64,000 nt of DNA from Halobellus sp. Atlit-31R (GCA_003665935.1 QPLR01000001.1:700769-764768); one strand, 5' to 3'. Numbered from the stretch's first letter, positions 16,365 through 25,921 are shown. Notes: generated by a model from the sequence alone, not told the origin. Numbers and translations are program-made.

Positions 16365-16417
16365 GTTGCGAATCTAACAATTACATTGTTGCGAATTTCG
16401 CAGATATACTGCGAAAT
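16365..16417. promoter_or_regulatory. Nested inverted and direct repeats upstream of the DUF7344 regulator
   Basis: AACAAT-TAC-ATTGTT is a perfect palindrome at 16376-16390. A 9-bp perfect inverted repeat (ATTTCGCAG / CTGCGAAAT around ATATA) occupies 16395-16417. GTTGCGAAT occurs twice in direct orientation (16365 and 16389). The cluster sits 37-89 bases before the regulator's start codon and is a plausible operator. Confidence 0.6.
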
Positions 16418-16452
16418 AACGCGTGGAATAGCAACATCGGTTCAGACGCTCG

Positions 16453-16977
16453 CTATCTGTCAGTGTCGAACGCGAAGTGGCCCCAGGGTTTGGAGTAGTG
16501 GTTGGTGATGATCTCCGAGCTGTGGACTCTGACCCCATACCCGGTCAACTCTTCGGCGATACGTGTGAGATCGCGGGTTGCGGTCGCAACGGCCTGGATG
16601 TGGAGGTTGCGCTCGCTGGTGACCATCTCGTTGACCTCGATGACGCCCTCTACGTCCAGTACATCGACCGCGACTGTCGACCGAGTGTCGGGGTCGGCAG
16701 TGCAGACGAACTGGATTTTCAGGGGAAAGCCCGCACGTTCGTAGTCGATCTGCGGCGCGTAGCTCTGGATCACGCCCGATTCCTCCAGTTTCTCGATGCG
16801 GTTGCGAACCGTGCTCGCGGACACCTCGACCTCGGCTGCGATTTCTCTGATCGTCACGTTGCGCGCGTCCCGCTGGAGCGCGTACAGCACGCCTCGGTCG
16901 ACCTCGTCCAACGTGACCTTCGCGTCGCCATCCGTTTCGTCCTCGGTCCGTATCGGTGATGAGGAACTGTCGTCCAT
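16453..16977 (-). CDS. Lrp/AsnC family transcriptional regulator
   Basis: The 174-residue protein has an N-terminal winged HTH (LDEVDRGVLYALQRDARNVT, then SASTVRNRIEKLEESGVI, about residues 24-75), followed by an alpha-beta ligand-binding RAM-like domain. The C-terminus (IITNHYSKPWGHF) is extended relative to the smallest family members. An AAATATTC element lies about 25-30 bases before the start on the coding strand. It is divergent from the two Tat-protein genes at 17273 and is a candidate regulator of them. That link is inference. Confidence 0.85.
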   Translation of the reverse strand: MDDSSSSPIRTEDETDGDAKVTLDEVDRGVLYALQRDARNVTIREIAAEVEVSASTVRNRIEKLEESGVIQSYAPQIDYERAGFPLKIQFVCTADPDTRSTVAVDVLDVEGVIEVNEMVTSERNLHIQAVATATRDLTRIAEELTGYGVRVHSSEIITNHYSKPWGHFAFDTDR

Positions 16978-17272
16978 AGTGAAGCATAGAAACTACCGAG
17001 ATGAATATTTTCACTGGTGTCCTGATCAGTTTCGACGGTCGTCGCCGGAGTCTGGTGCGACGAGTCGAGAGGCGGCCCAGCGACTGACACTCAGTTACGT
17101 CGAGGACAGGTTAGCTCTAAGCAACTATTAAACAGTGTCTAAGCAGTGGACAAGCGATCGATAGCTCGTTTATAACAAGACCGGTGTAGCGGCTGTTTCT
17201 CGTTGGACCGAGGGAGGGTGGTTCCCACCGACTTGGTGGAGCCGACGTCGTCCCTCGGTAGAACGAGTCACG

Positions 17273-18628
17273 ATGTCGAAACTACCGATCACCCGACGAA
17301 GAGCACTCAGTGGTATCGCCGCGGTAGGTAGCACCCTCGCTTTGGGGGCAGCATTCAGTGAGGCCGCAGCAGCCGCTTCGCTGAACAATCTGTCCGTCAG
17401 CGGGGACAGCGTGACGACGGACGACGGGACCCTGACCGACGTCCTCGTGACGATCTCCGGCGACTGGCAGTTCGACGGCGTCGACACTGTCCCCGACTAC
17501 GCGGAGGTCGAGCTGCTGGTCGGAAAGGACGGCAACTGGGACGTCGTCGGCACCTCCGGGCTCATCGGCCGGAACCGGAGCCTCGGAAACGCCGCCGCGG
17601 GCGGCTTCTCGGTGACCGGTTCTGTCACGGACTCGAGTCACTACAGCCTCGACGACTTCGCGTCGAACCGAGACGGCAACAGCGTCACCACGACGGTGTA
17701 CGCGAAAGTCCGTCTGTCGCTCGGCGAATACACAGTCGAGTACGAGCTGACGGGCGCAGAGGGCGACGAGGCTCGGGCCGGATCGAGTAGTGCCGGCTGG
17801 GTGCTCGACCGCAACAGCCCGAAGCACAGTCCGTCGTACGAACAGGACATCACCAGAGAGACGCTCGACGGCGAAGATATGCTCGCCCTCAACGTCGATA
17901 GCGACGGGCCTACCAGTGGATTCTACGACAATCAGGGACTGAAGTACGCCGAGAGCGATACCGATTCGGACTGGCACGTCGGCGACGACGCGCGCCAGTT
18001 GGTGACGATCTACGTCGATCCGACCTGGGAGACGCAGAGCAATCAAAAGCACCGGTTCGGCTTCTGGTTCACGACCGGACGTGGCGGCGACCCGTCGGAC
18101 TACAACATCGTCACCTACCTCGACTCACAGGCCGCCTCACAGCTGGACAACGCGGAGTCCGACCAGCCGGGGTTCTACTACTGGGACCCGGCGTCGGTCG
18201 GTGACGGCGACGGCGTCGGTGACGAGTACGACATCGAGTATCAGCGTCTCGGGATGCCGAGCGACGTGAATCCGCAGGACGGTGGGCTCGTCACGTTGGA
18301 GTTCATCTTCCACCCGCGCTACGGCGTGAGCGACCGGCTCTACGCGAACGGCGAGCTCCTCAAGGAGGACCCGTTGCCGCCGAGTCAGACGCCGCGCGAG
18401 GACAGCACGAAAGCTCAGTACTTTATGAACACCATCGTCCAGTCGGTGAACTTCGGGCGTGACGAGCAGTATCTCTTCGACGACTTCACGCTCTTGAGTT
18501 CGAGTCAGGTGTTCGAGGCGGCCGAGCAGAGCACCACCTTCGACGTCGGCGTCACCAACGAGGGGGCGACGATAAGCGTCGGTGGGTCCGGAAACGCCGA
18601 CGCGAGCGGTCAAAACGAGGATCCCTGA
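17273..18628 (+). CDS. Tat-exported protein of unknown function, first of a pair
   Basis: The 451-residue protein has a twin-arginine signal (PITRRRALSGIAAVGSTLALG) and Ala-rich cleavage region, so it is exported folded. After a first beta-rich domain (about residues 37-165), a second region (about residues 175-410) with many aromatic and Asp residues resembles a jelly-roll (LamG/concanavalin-like) layout: FGFWFTTGRG, LEFIFHPRYGV, YLFDDFTL. That fold guess is uncertain. The C-terminus (TTFDVGVTNEGATISVGG) resembles the C-terminus of the next gene product. The next start is three bases after the stop, so they form one operon. I do not recognise a named family. Confidence 0.7.
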   Translation: MSKLPITRRRALSGIAAVGSTLALGAAFSEAAAAASLNNLSVSGDSVTTDDGTLTDVLVTISGDWQFDGVDTVPDYAEVELLVGKDGNWDVVGTSGLIGRNRSLGNAAAGGFSVTGSVTDSSHYSLDDFASNRDGNSVTTTVYAKVRLSLGEYTVEYELTGAEGDEARAGSSSAGWVLDRNSPKHSPSYEQDITRETLDGEDMLALNVDSDGPTSGFYDNQGLKYAESDTDSDWHVGDDARQLVTIYVDPTWETQSNQKHRFGFWFTTGRGGDPSDYNIVTYLDSQAASQLDNAESDQPGFYYWDPASVGDGDGVGDEYDIEYQRLGMPSDVNPQDGGLVTLEFIFHPRYGVSDRLYANGELLKEDPLPPSQTPREDSTKAQYFMNTIVQSVNFGRDEQYLFDDFTLLSSSQVFEAAEQSTTFDVGVTNEGATISVGGSGNADASGQNEDP

Positions 18629-18631
18629 ACG

Positions 18632-19804
18632 ATGGCCGGGAAACTGAACGCCACCAGACGGCGACTACTCGCCGGGCTCGGTGGAGCGATCTCGATGGGC
18701 GCTGGCTTCACTGCGCTGAGCGGAAGTGCGGTCGGTGCGTCGGCGACGATTTCGTCCCAGAATCCGGGCGCGGTGAAGAACGACCGCGGTGACCTCACGC
18801 GAGTCACGATCGACCCCGCCTTCCGCGTGGAGTGGGAGGGCCTCGACACCGCGGTCGGGAAAGTGTTCGTTCTCTTCGAGGGGCGGACCCGTGAGGACGG
18901 GCAGTGGAGCGACTGGTCTCCGATCTTCCGGATGACGCCGTGGCTCACGCCATCCACGAAGACGCTCTCCGGGGTCGATACGTCGAAGCCGGGGACGACC
19001 GGCTTCTACGAGCTGAACGACCCGCTCTCGCAGATTATGGAGCGGGACGCTGCGAGTCGTGGGAACGCGGGCACGTCGAGCGGCTACCTCGACGACGGCC
19101 GTGCGGAGGACCCGCGTGCGCTCCCCCGCCCGATCGAAGTCGTCAACGAGTTCGGTCGTCCGGACTACGAGAACGCCGACTTCGGTGATCACCCGACCAG
19201 CGCGTCGACGTACCTGGCAGGGAGTTCGATGGGTGCTGCCGACGCTGCCACCGAGTATCTCGACAGTTGGGAGTTGTCCGGTCCCGAAGACGTTCCTGTC
19301 GGGACCGGCGACTCCTCGCTGCCGGGACCGAACGGGGATCTCCCGCTCGTGAACAACTTCCCGGGTGCCGAGGCGGGCTACTACGGAGCCGCACAGAGCA
19401 CGGACCACTTCGACGTCGACGAAGACGGTGCGTCCGACACAGACACCGTCCAGATCCGGTACACGTTCGCGCTGCAGTCGATGAACAGTTCGATGCGTGG
19501 CTTCCTCAGCGACGACTTCGGCGAGGGATGGCTCGAGTACGTCCGGAGTGACGACGTAGTCGAAGACGGTTCGGGGAACTCCGTGCTCCTGATGAACGGG
19601 ACGGACGGCTACCCGGACATCACGAACCGGGGTGCGAACGGGCCGGGATCGATCGATTACGACGCCTACCAGTCGGTCGCCAGCGACCACCCGTCGGTGA
19701 TCTCGACGACGTCGCAGTTCACCGTGACGGTGAAAAACGAGACCGCATCGTCGACCGTCAGCGGCGGAGGGTCCGGCACCGGCGCCGAAGGGACGGGTCG
19801 GTGA
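18632..19804 (+). CDS. Tat-exported protein of unknown function, second of a pair
   Basis: The 390-residue protein has a Tat signal (NATRRRLLAGLGGAISMGAG) followed by an N-terminal domain that parallels the preceding protein: D-G-x-LT-x-V, then W-x-GLDT, then a basic or acidic strand and W. It ends SQFTVTVKNETASSTVSGGG, similar to the upstream protein's tail. The middle (about residues 120-310) is different and includes YYGAAQSTDHFDVDEDGASDTD, an Asp-rich loop that could bind calcium. The two proteins look like distant paralogues exported together, perhaps as partners on the cell surface. No catalytic motif is visible. Confidence 0.7.
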   Translation: MAGKLNATRRRLLAGLGGAISMGAGFTALSGSAVGASATISSQNPGAVKNDRGDLTRVTIDPAFRVEWEGLDTAVGKVFVLFEGRTREDGQWSDWSPIFRMTPWLTPSTKTLSGVDTSKPGTTGFYELNDPLSQIMERDAASRGNAGTSSGYLDDGRAEDPRALPRPIEVVNEFGRPDYENADFGDHPTSASTYLAGSSMGAADAATEYLDSWELSGPEDVPVGTGDSSLPGPNGDLPLVNNFPGAEAGYYGAAQSTDHFDVDEDGASDTDTVQIRYTFALQSMNSSMRGFLSDDFGEGWLEYVRSDDVVEDGSGNSVLLMNGTDGYPDITNRGANGPGSIDYDAYQSVASDHPSVISTTSQFTVTVKNETASSTVSGGGSGTGAEGTGR

Positions 19805-19810
19805 CGTGCC

Positions 19811-19866
19811 TCGGGGTCAACCCCCGAAGCACCCGTCTTACTCACCTGTAGGGGCGGTCACCGCCC
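19811..19866. terminator. Two hairpins after the Tat-protein operon
   Basis: TCGGGG/CCCCGA (19811-19827, five-base loop) and GGGCGGT/ACCGCCC (19852-19866, one-base centre) follow the stop codon of the second Tat protein. They are not followed by a T-run, so a terminator role is only likely by position. Confidence 0.35.
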
Positions 19867-20029
19867 GTCCCCGGTGACGGCCCATCGCCACTACCCCGAC
19901 GGCGACGTTCTCACGCTCCGACGTCTGTGCGTCGCTCCGGCTGTCGACATCGGCAGGCGACGGCGACCACTCAGCGCCGGACGTGTCGACAGTGACGGCG
20001 TTTTTGTGCGTTCGGCCCAAGATACCGGT

Positions 20030-20437
20030 ATGGTGGACCAGACGTCGAGCGACGGCGAGGAAAGCGGGGAAACGAACGTCTTAGGATCCGAACTCGAACC
20101 GTGCAGCTACGATCCCGAGACGGGGTTCCTCCGGGACGGGCACTGCCGGCACCTCGCTCGCGATCCGGGGCGACACGAGGTCTGTGCCGCCGTCACCGAA
20201 GAGTTCCTGGAGTACTCCCGTGCGCAGGGGAACGATCTGGTGACCCCGCGTCCCGAGTTTGGATTCCCCGGACTCGACCCCGGCGACCACTGGTGTCTCT
20301 GCGTCCCGCGCTGGGAGGAGGCCCGGCGCGCAGGCGTCGCGCCGCCGGTGGTCCTCGAGGCGACGAGCGAGGCGGTGCTCGATTCGGTCCCGCTGGAGAC
20401 GCTCCGTGAGTTCGCCGTCGACGAGTCGGAGGCGTGA
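20030..20437 (+). CDS. DUF2237 family protein
   Basis: The 135-residue protein matches DUF2237 through most of its length: NVLGSELEPCSYDPETGFLRDGHC, then HEVCAAVTEEFLEYS, GNDLVTPRPEFGFPGLDPGDHWCLCVPRW and APPVVLEATSEAVL. Four or five conserved cysteines could bind a metal or form disulphides. The family is widespread in bacteria and haloarchaea with no assigned function. The ATG at 20030 is chosen because it is the first start giving only a short acidic leader before the conserved block. Confidence 0.9.
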   Translation: MVDQTSSDGEESGETNVLGSELEPCSYDPETGFLRDGHCRHLARDPGRHEVCAAVTEEFLEYSRAQGNDLVTPRPEFGFPGLDPGDHWCLCVPRWEEARRAGVAPPVVLEATSEAVLDSVPLETLREFAVDESEA

Positions 20438-20481
20438 GGACGACCCACAAGAGCTAATCGGGCGCGTCCGAAAGTTCAGGT

Positions 20482-20973
20482 ATGAGTAGTCAGCGGGAGA
20501 AACGGCCGTGGCTCGCGGCGTTACTCGGGACGCTCGCCACCGGGCTCGGCCACCTCTATCTCAGGCGGTGGCGGCGTGGGCTCGGGTGGTTCGCCGCCAC
20601 GGTCCTCACCTCGGTGCTGTTCGTACCGCCCGAGGCCGCACAGACGCTTCTCGACGGAGGCGGCGGCGATCCGATGTCGCTCGCGCCCGTGCTCGCGGTC
20701 GGCATCGCGAGCGTCGCCGACGCCTACGTCCTCGCGCGGCGTCGCCAACACCGGTCGGCGAGCGTCGACCGCGCAGCGAGGTCGACGGACGCGGACGACC
20801 ACGCTCACGGCGACGGCGAGGCGTCTGCCGCCGACAGCGCGGCGTCGGTGGATGCGACGGGAGCGTCGGACACCGAAGAGACGTGCCCGCAGTGCGGAAA
20901 GGAGTTAGATCCGGATCTCGACTTCTGTCCGTGGTGTACGGCGCGACTCGACGGCGGAGCCGACGACGACTGA
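20482..20973 (+). CDS. Small membrane protein with C-terminal zinc ribbon
   Basis: Residues ~10-80 contain three hydrophobic segments beginning PWLAALLGTLATGLGHLYLRRWRRGL, similar to TM2-like modules. An acidic Ala/Ser/Asp linker leads to a C-terminal zinc ribbon with CPQCG and CPWC pairs. The layout suggests a membrane-anchored scaffold or sensor whose ribbon is in the cytoplasm. The function is unknown. It lies 44 bp after the DUF2237 gene on the same strand. Confidence 0.7.
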   Translation: MSSQREKRPWLAALLGTLATGLGHLYLRRWRRGLGWFAATVLTSVLFVPPEAAQTLLDGGGGDPMSLAPVLAVGIASVADAYVLARRRQHRSASVDRAARSTDADDHAHGDGEASAADSAASVDATGASDTEETCPQCGKELDPDLDFCPWCTARLDGGADDD

Positions 20974-21071
20974 CGGGGCTGCGGGAATGAGGTTCACCGA
21001 CGACGACTGACGGGGCCGAGGGGGTGACGCTCGCACTAACGACGGTGCGTGACGCCCCCACCGAGACCCGC

Positions 21072-21500
21072 TCACTCCGCGTCGGGGAACCCGCTGAGTT
21101 CGTCGACGGGCATCACCGAGTAGTCGACGCTGAGCGTGTCCTTCGTCGCCCGGATCTTGCCGACGAACGTCGAGATGTCTGCGAGGCCGCCCTCCAGGAC
21201 GAAAAGCTCCATACAGCGGTGCTCGCCGACGTGGCTGTGGAAGTTCGAGGCGACGAGGTTCTCGTACTCGTGGCGGAGCTTCATCATTCGCTCTTCGACG
21301 TTCGTCGTCTCGTACTCGAAGACGACTGTCACGACGGCCATCAGCTCTCTGTCCTCCAGCCGCTTGTCCTCGAACTCGCCGAGCAGATTCCGGGAAGCCT
21401 CGCGGACGACTTCGCTCCGGCCGGTGTAGCCGTGCTCCTCGGCGAAGTCGTCGATTCGTTCGACCAACGCTTCGGGCATCGAGACGCTGACGACGGTCAT
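21072..21500 (-). CDS. nikR: NikR nickel-responsive regulator
   Basis: The 142-residue protein has an N-terminal ribbon-helix-helix DNA-binding domain ([34 protein letters not shown]) and a C-terminal ACT-like nickel-binding domain. The nickel ligands are all present with the spacing of E. coli NikR: His, +11 His, +2 His, +6 Cys (LRHEY...[11 protein letters not shown]). It represses nickel uptake genes when nickel is bound. No nik transporter is encoded in the window. Two TTAATAT direct repeats lie within 30 bases upstream of the start. Confidence 0.92.
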   Translation of the reverse strand: MTVVSVSMPEALVERIDDFAEEHGYTGRSEVVREASRNLLGEFEDKRLEDRELMAVVTVVFEYETTNVEERMMKLRHEYENLVASNFHSHVGEHRCMELFVLEGGLADISTFVGKIRATKDTLSVDYSVMPVDELSGFPDAE

Positions 21501-21613
21501 ATATTAACTCAGGCACCCGTCGATATTAATCCCTAGGAGTCGGACACGTCTCGGCCCGACCCCGGAAGCCGAATCCGCCGCCCGCTCGCAGGTGCCGGGA
21601 GCGCCGTCTCCGC

Positions 21614-22351
21614 TCAGGAACTCGGGTCGCCGTACGTCGAGCGGAGCGTCTCCGCTAAGACGCTGTCTCTGCGGAACACGACGTAGACGACGATGAACGG
21701 CTCGTCAGCGGGGCGGAGCACGAACACCGCACGAGGCTGTTCGATCTCGGCAGGGACCGACTCGCCGCGGTCCGCGCGGCGCACGAGCGGGTCGAGCGGC
21801 GTCACGCCGGTTCGGAACTCCTCGAAGAGGTCGCGAGCGCCAGACTGCTTCGCGAAGACGTAGAGCGCGCCGTTGGGCTCGCCGTCGGTGTTCTTCGTCA
21901 CGCGACCGTTCATCGCCGCGTTGTCGGCCTCGGCGACCATCCACGTCTGCGTCGCCGCCTCGAAGATGCCCGTGACGCCGTCGTAGAACTCGAAGACGGT
22001 GTCGGCGACGACGTCGACCGACTCGAACCGCGGGTCGCCGTCGGACCACGCCAGCGTCGCGTCGACGAGCACGCCAGCGTGCAGCCCGTCGACCGCGGCA
22101 GCGAGCTCGCCGCCGTAGCCCGTGGCGTCGACGTACGTCGGCGCGAACGCCTCGTCTGGATCGCCCGCCTCCCAGGCTGTCGCTCTCTCGCCGTCACTCT
22201 CGGTCGACTCGCCCGTCGGCGACCCGCTTGCTCTCGCGTCGCTCTCGACTGCCTCGCCGCCGTCCGGCGGCCCCACCGACACGAGAAGCAGTTCGTCGAG
22301 GTCGCGGGGGCGTCCGAGCACGCGGTATCGGCCGCTCGTGGTGAGATCCAT
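21614..22351 (-). CDS. Conserved haloarchaeal protein (DUF6663-like)
   Basis: The 245-residue protein begins LTTSGRYRVLGRPRDLDELLLV. It has a disordered Glu/Ser-rich insert at residues ~30-65 and conserved core segments DTVFEFYDGVTGIFEAA, NGRVTKNTDGEPNGALYVFAKQ and FIVVYVVFRRDSVLAETLR. I recall this as the haloarchaeal DUF6663 family, of unknown function. It is 10 bp downstream of the KDG kinase start on the same strand, so it shares an operon with it and possibly mutL. Confidence 0.65.
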   Translation of the reverse strand: MDLTTSGRYRVLGRPRDLDELLLVSVGPPDGGEAVESDARASGSPTGESTESDGERATAWEAGDPDEAFAPTYVDATGYGGELAAAVDGLHAGVLVDATLAWSDGDPRFESVDVVADTVFEFYDGVTGIFEAATQTWMVAEADNAAMNGRVTKNTDGEPNGALYVFAKQSGARDLFEEFRTGVTPLDPLVRRADRGESVPAEIEQPRAVFVLRPADEPFIVVYVVFRRDSVLAETLRSTYGDPSS

Positions 22352-22361
22352 CAGCCGACAC

Positions 22362-23321
22362 TCACCGAGAGATGCCGCCGGCGTCGTCGGCGACGACGCG
22401 CTCGACCTCCGCGGGCGTGACGACCGCGAGGTCGCCGTCGAGCGTGCGCTTCAGCGACGCTGTCGCCGCGCCGTACGCGAGGGCGTCCGAGACGTCACCG
22501 CCGTCCGTGCGCGCCGCGAGGTAGCCGCCGACGAAGGCGTCGCCGGTACCGATGGCGTCGAAGGTCTCGGCGTCGTAGACCGTCTGCTCGAACACCTCGC
22601 CGTCGTGAACCGCGATCGAGCCGTTGTCGCCGCGGGTGAGCACGACCGTCTCGAAGTCGAAGTCGTGGAGCAGACCGTTCGCCACTTCGACGGGGTCGCC
22701 GTCGCGGTCGAGACAGGTGGCCGCGTCGCGTTCGGCCGCGACGAGGACGTCGACGTGCGGGAACAGCGATTCGTAGCCCGCGTTCGCCTCGGCCGGCGTC
22801 CAGAGCTTCGAGCGGTAGTTCAGGTCGAACGCCGTGGTCACGCCCGCCTCCCCGGCCGCCCGGAGGAGCGCGTCGGTCGTCTCCGCGAGCGTCGGCGAGA
22901 GCGCCGGCGTGATGCCGCTGGTGTAGAAGTACGACGCGCCGTCGAGCGCGGCCGCCGGCAGTTCGTCCGGCGTCGCCGTCGTCACCGACGCGTCGGCGCG
23001 ATCGTAGATCACGTCGGTGCCGCGCGGCTCGCCGCCGTGTTCGAGGTAGTACGTCCCCAGTCGGGCGTCCGCGGAGTCGTCCCACGCGACGCCCGTCCGG
23101 ACGCCGTGGCTGCGCAGTTCCGAGACGATTCGACGTCCGAGCGCCGAGTCCGGGAGCTTCGAGAGCCACGCCGCGTCGCAGCCGAGCCGCGCCGCCGCCA
23201 CGGCGACGTTACTCTCGGCGCCGCCGATCTGCGCGTCGAGTTCGCGCGTCCGTTCGAGACGCTCCCCCCGCGGCGGCGAGAGCCTCAGCATCGTCTCGCC
23301 GAAAGTCACGATATCCGCCAT
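22362..23321 (-). CDS. kdgK: PfkB-family sugar kinase, probable 2-keto-3-deoxygluconate kinase
   Basis: The 319-residue ribokinase-fold enzyme has the N-terminal [16 protein letters not shown], the sugar-binding [15 protein letters not shown], and the C-terminal PfkB signature with the catalytic base in [16 protein letters not shown]. The [10 protein letters not shown] motif is typical of KDG kinases. In haloarchaea KDG kinase produces KDPG for the semi-phosphorylative Entner-Doudoroff pathway. Its place next to mutL is the same as for the Haloferax KDG kinase KdgK1, from memory. Confidence 0.85.
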   Translation of the reverse strand: MADIVTFGETMLRLSPPRGERLERTRELDAQIGGAESNVAVAAARLGCDAAWLSKLPDSALGRRIVSELRSHGVRTGVAWDDSADARLGTYYLEHGGEPRGTDVIYDRADASVTTATPDELPAAALDGASYFYTSGITPALSPTLAETTDALLRAAGEAGVTTAFDLNYRSKLWTPAEANAGYESLFPHVDVLVAAERDAATCLDRDGDPVEVANGLLHDFDFETVVLTRGDNGSIAVHDGEVFEQTVYDAETFDAIGTGDAFVGGYLAARTDGGDVSDALAYGAATASLKRTLDGDLAVVTPAEVERVVADDAGGISR

Positions 23322-23398
23322 ACTCGCCCGTTCTCCGACCGGCTACATAAGTTCCGGAGATTGGGGACGTCGACGGGAGTCGCGGTCGGGCGGGAGAC

Positions 23399-25921
23399 TC
23401 AGGCGTCCCGCCGGCCCCCGTGGCCCGGGTAATCGCGCTCGAAGCGGTCGGCGATCTCGTCGCCGTCGATCGCGACGACGACGGGGCGGCCGTGCGGACA
23501 GGCGTAGGGGTTCTCGCAGTCGTCGAGCGCGTCCAAGAGCGCGACGACCGAACCCTCGGTGAGGGAGGTGTTGCCGGTCACGGAGGGGTAACACGCCAAG
23601 TCCGCGAGCAGGTCGTCGGCGACCGCTTCGACCGTCTCCGCGCCGCCCTCCTCGGCGACGAACGCCGCGAGCGCGTCGCGCAGGAGTTCGGGATCGAGCG
23701 CCGCGGCGAACACCGCCGGCACGGTCTCGACCTCGACGGTGCGGTCGTCGACGCGCTCGGCGCGGAAGCCGAGCGAGACCAGCGCCTCGCGGTAGGACTC
23801 GAACAGCGCCGCCTCGCGCGCGGTGAGTTCGAGCTCGACGGGCTCGGCGAGCGCCTGCGTCGCCACGTCGCCGTCGAGTTCGCGCCGGAGCCGCTCGTAG
23901 TTCACCCGCTCGTCGGCCGCGTGCTGGTCGATCAGGACCATCCCGGAGTCGGTCTCGGCGACGACGTACGTGTCGTGAAGTTGGCCGAGGATCCGCATCG
24001 ACGGCAGCGAGTCGAAGTCGGGTTCGAGCGTCGCGGTCTCACCCCGGAGGTCGCGCTGGACCGTCGGCCCGACGATGCCCGTCGGCCGCGACTCGCCGGT
24101 GCGCTCCGATGGCCGGCCCGCGTCCGACGGCGTCGACTCCGCGTCCGTGTCGCCGCCGGCGTGGGTCGCCGTGTCCGGCTCCGCGTCGGTGTCCGCGACG
24201 GCCGTCCGGCTGCTGTTCGTGGGCGGGTCCGACGGCGACCCGCCGGAGGTCGATTCGTCTGCCGGCGTCCGATCCGGCCCGCCGCCGGCCCCGCGGCGAT
24301 TCCGGTCGCGCTCGCGGTCGCGCCCGCTCGCAGTGACCGTCCAGGCGTCGTCGTCCGTCGGGTCGACCGTTCGGGCGCGACCGCTCTCGGCGGTGTATGT
24401 GCTTCGGTCACTATCGTCGGTTTCTGCGATGTGGTCCCCTTCGTCGACGTCGCGACCCCCGTCAGTGTCGTCGTCCCCGTCGGCGTCGTCGCCCTCGTCG
24501 GGACCGACGCCGTCTGCCCCACCGCCGTCACCGTCGCCGGTGCTGGCGCGGTTGTCAGCGCCGCTTGCGGCGTTCGTCGGGGAGTCGGAGAAGCGGTCCG
24601 CGTCGAGCCGAGCGTCGGTGTCCGGCGTCGCGCTCGTCTCGCCAGTCTCGGCCACCTCGTCGCGGGAGGCACCGGCTGCCTCCTCCTGCCCGTCTTCGAG
24701 CGCTCCGCCGTGTCCGCCTTCGAGCGCTCCCTCTCCCGCAGTCTCGCGCTCACTCGGGGGCGAGCCGTGACCTGCGCCGCCGCGAACCTCCGTCGCGGGT
24801 GACTCGGGTTCGATCGCCGCCTCGTCGGGCGCAGAGCGGCCTCTGGGGGCCGACGAGCGGATCAGCCCCGCGTCGAGGAGGGCGCCCCGCACGGCGTCGG
24901 TGACGGCCTCGCGGACGCCGGCCTCGTCGTCGAACCGGACCTCCATCTTCCGCGGATGGACGTTCACGTCGACCGCGTCGGCCGGGACGTCGACGAACAG
25001 GACCGCGAAGGGGTAGCGGTCGGCCGCGAGCTGGCCGCCGTAGGCGTCGAGGACGGACTCCCGGAGCACGCGAGCGGTCACGTAGCGGTCGTTGACGAAC
25101 GTCGAGAGGTACTCGCGGGTGCTACGGGTCGTCTCGGGGTGGCTGACGAGGCCGGTGACGCGCTCGATCGGACCCGCGGCCGGCTCGTGCGCCACCTCGA
25201 TCATCGCTTCTGCGACCTCGCGGCCGTACACCGAGAGGACGGTCGAGCGGCGACTCCCGCGGCCCTCGGTCGCGAACACCTCTCGGTCGTCGTGCTCAAG
25301 CGAGATGGCGACGTCGGGGTTCGCGAGCGCGTAGTGCGTGACGACGGTGTTGACGTGGTCGAACTCCGTGGCGGTCGTCTTCAGGAACTTCCGGCGGGCC
25401 GGGGTGTTGTAGAACAGGTCGGCGACTTCGACGACCGTTCCCTCCGGACAGCCCGCGGCACTGACCTCGGTCACCTCGCCGCCCTCGACGCGGAGCTCCG
25501 TGCCGACGCCGTCGCCGCCACGCGGTTTCGTCCGGATCGTCAACCGCGAGACCGCGCCGATGGTGTGGAGCGCCTCGCCCCGGAATCCGAGCGTCCCGAC
25601 GCCGGCTTCGAGGTCGCCGATGTCCTCGATCTTGCTCGTGGTGTGCTCTTCGACCGCGCGCTGGACCGACTCCCGATCCATCCCGACGCCGTCGTCGCGG
25701 ACGCGGACGCCTTCGGTCCCGCCGGCGTCGACCGCGACCGAGATGCGGTCCGCGCCGGCGTCGAGGCCGTTCTCGAGTAGTTCCTTCACCACCGATGCGG
25801 GGCGCTCGACCACCTCGCCGGCGGCGATCTGCCGGACGGTCCGCTCGTCGAGCGCGCGGATGGTCGGCGTCGCGTCGGTCTCGTCGGCCGCCTCGGTCTC
25901 GCCGGTCCCGCTGTCGGTCAC
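23399..25921 (-). CDS. mutL: DNA mismatch repair protein MutL
   Basis: The N-terminal GHKL ATPase (about residues 20-350) has ELLENGLDAGA, DDGVGMD and GFRGEALHTIG, with an N-terminal transducer after it. The C-terminal dimerisation domain (about 615-840) carries DQHAADERVNYE, the DQHA(X)2E(X)4E metal motif of MutL endonucleases, so a nicking activity is expected. Between them is an unusually long, ~250-residue Asp/Ser/Thr/Gly-rich disordered linker that brings the length to 840. The C-terminal CPHGRP motif is also present. mutS is 181 bp upstream on the same strand. Confidence 0.96.
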   Translation of the reverse strand: MTDSGTGETEAADETDATPTIRALDERTVRQIAAGEVVERPASVVKELLENGLDAGADRISVAVDAGGTEGVRVRDDGVGMDRESVQRAVEEHTTSKIEDIGDLEAGVGTLGFRGEALHTIGAVSRLTIRTKPRGGDGVGTELRVEGGEVTEVSAAGCPEGTVVEVADLFYNTPARRKFLKTTATEFDHVNTVVTHYALANPDVAISLEHDDREVFATEGRGSRRSTVLSVYGREVAEAMIEVAHEPAAGPIERVTGLVSHPETTRSTREYLSTFVNDRYVTARVLRESVLDAYGGQLAADRYPFAVLFVDVPADAVDVNVHPRKMEVRFDDEAGVREAVTDAVRGALLDAGLIRSSAPRGRSAPDEAAIEPESPATEVRGGAGHGSPPSERETAGEGALEGGHGGALEDGQEEAAGASRDEVAETGETSATPDTDARLDADRFSDSPTNAASGADNRASTGDGDGGGADGVGPDEGDDADGDDDTDGGRDVDEGDHIAETDDSDRSTYTAESGRARTVDPTDDDAWTVTASGRDRERDRNRRGAGGGPDRTPADESTSGGSPSDPPTNSSRTAVADTDAEPDTATHAGGDTDAESTPSDAGRPSERTGESRPTGIVGPTVQRDLRGETATLEPDFDSLPSMRILGQLHDTYVVAETDSGMVLIDQHAADERVNYERLRRELDGDVATQALAEPVELELTAREAALFESYREALVSLGFRAERVDDRTVEVETVPAVFAAALDPELLRDALAAFVAEEGGAETVEAVADDLLADLACYPSVTGNTSLTEGSVVALLDALDDCENPYACPHGRPVVVAIDGDEIADRFERDYPGHGGRRDA

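Noticed and set aside
15999..16428. Second tRNA-anchored element at the CAT tRNA
   Set aside because: No downstream copy of the tRNA 3' end was found, so the regulators there cannot be assigned to an integrated element.
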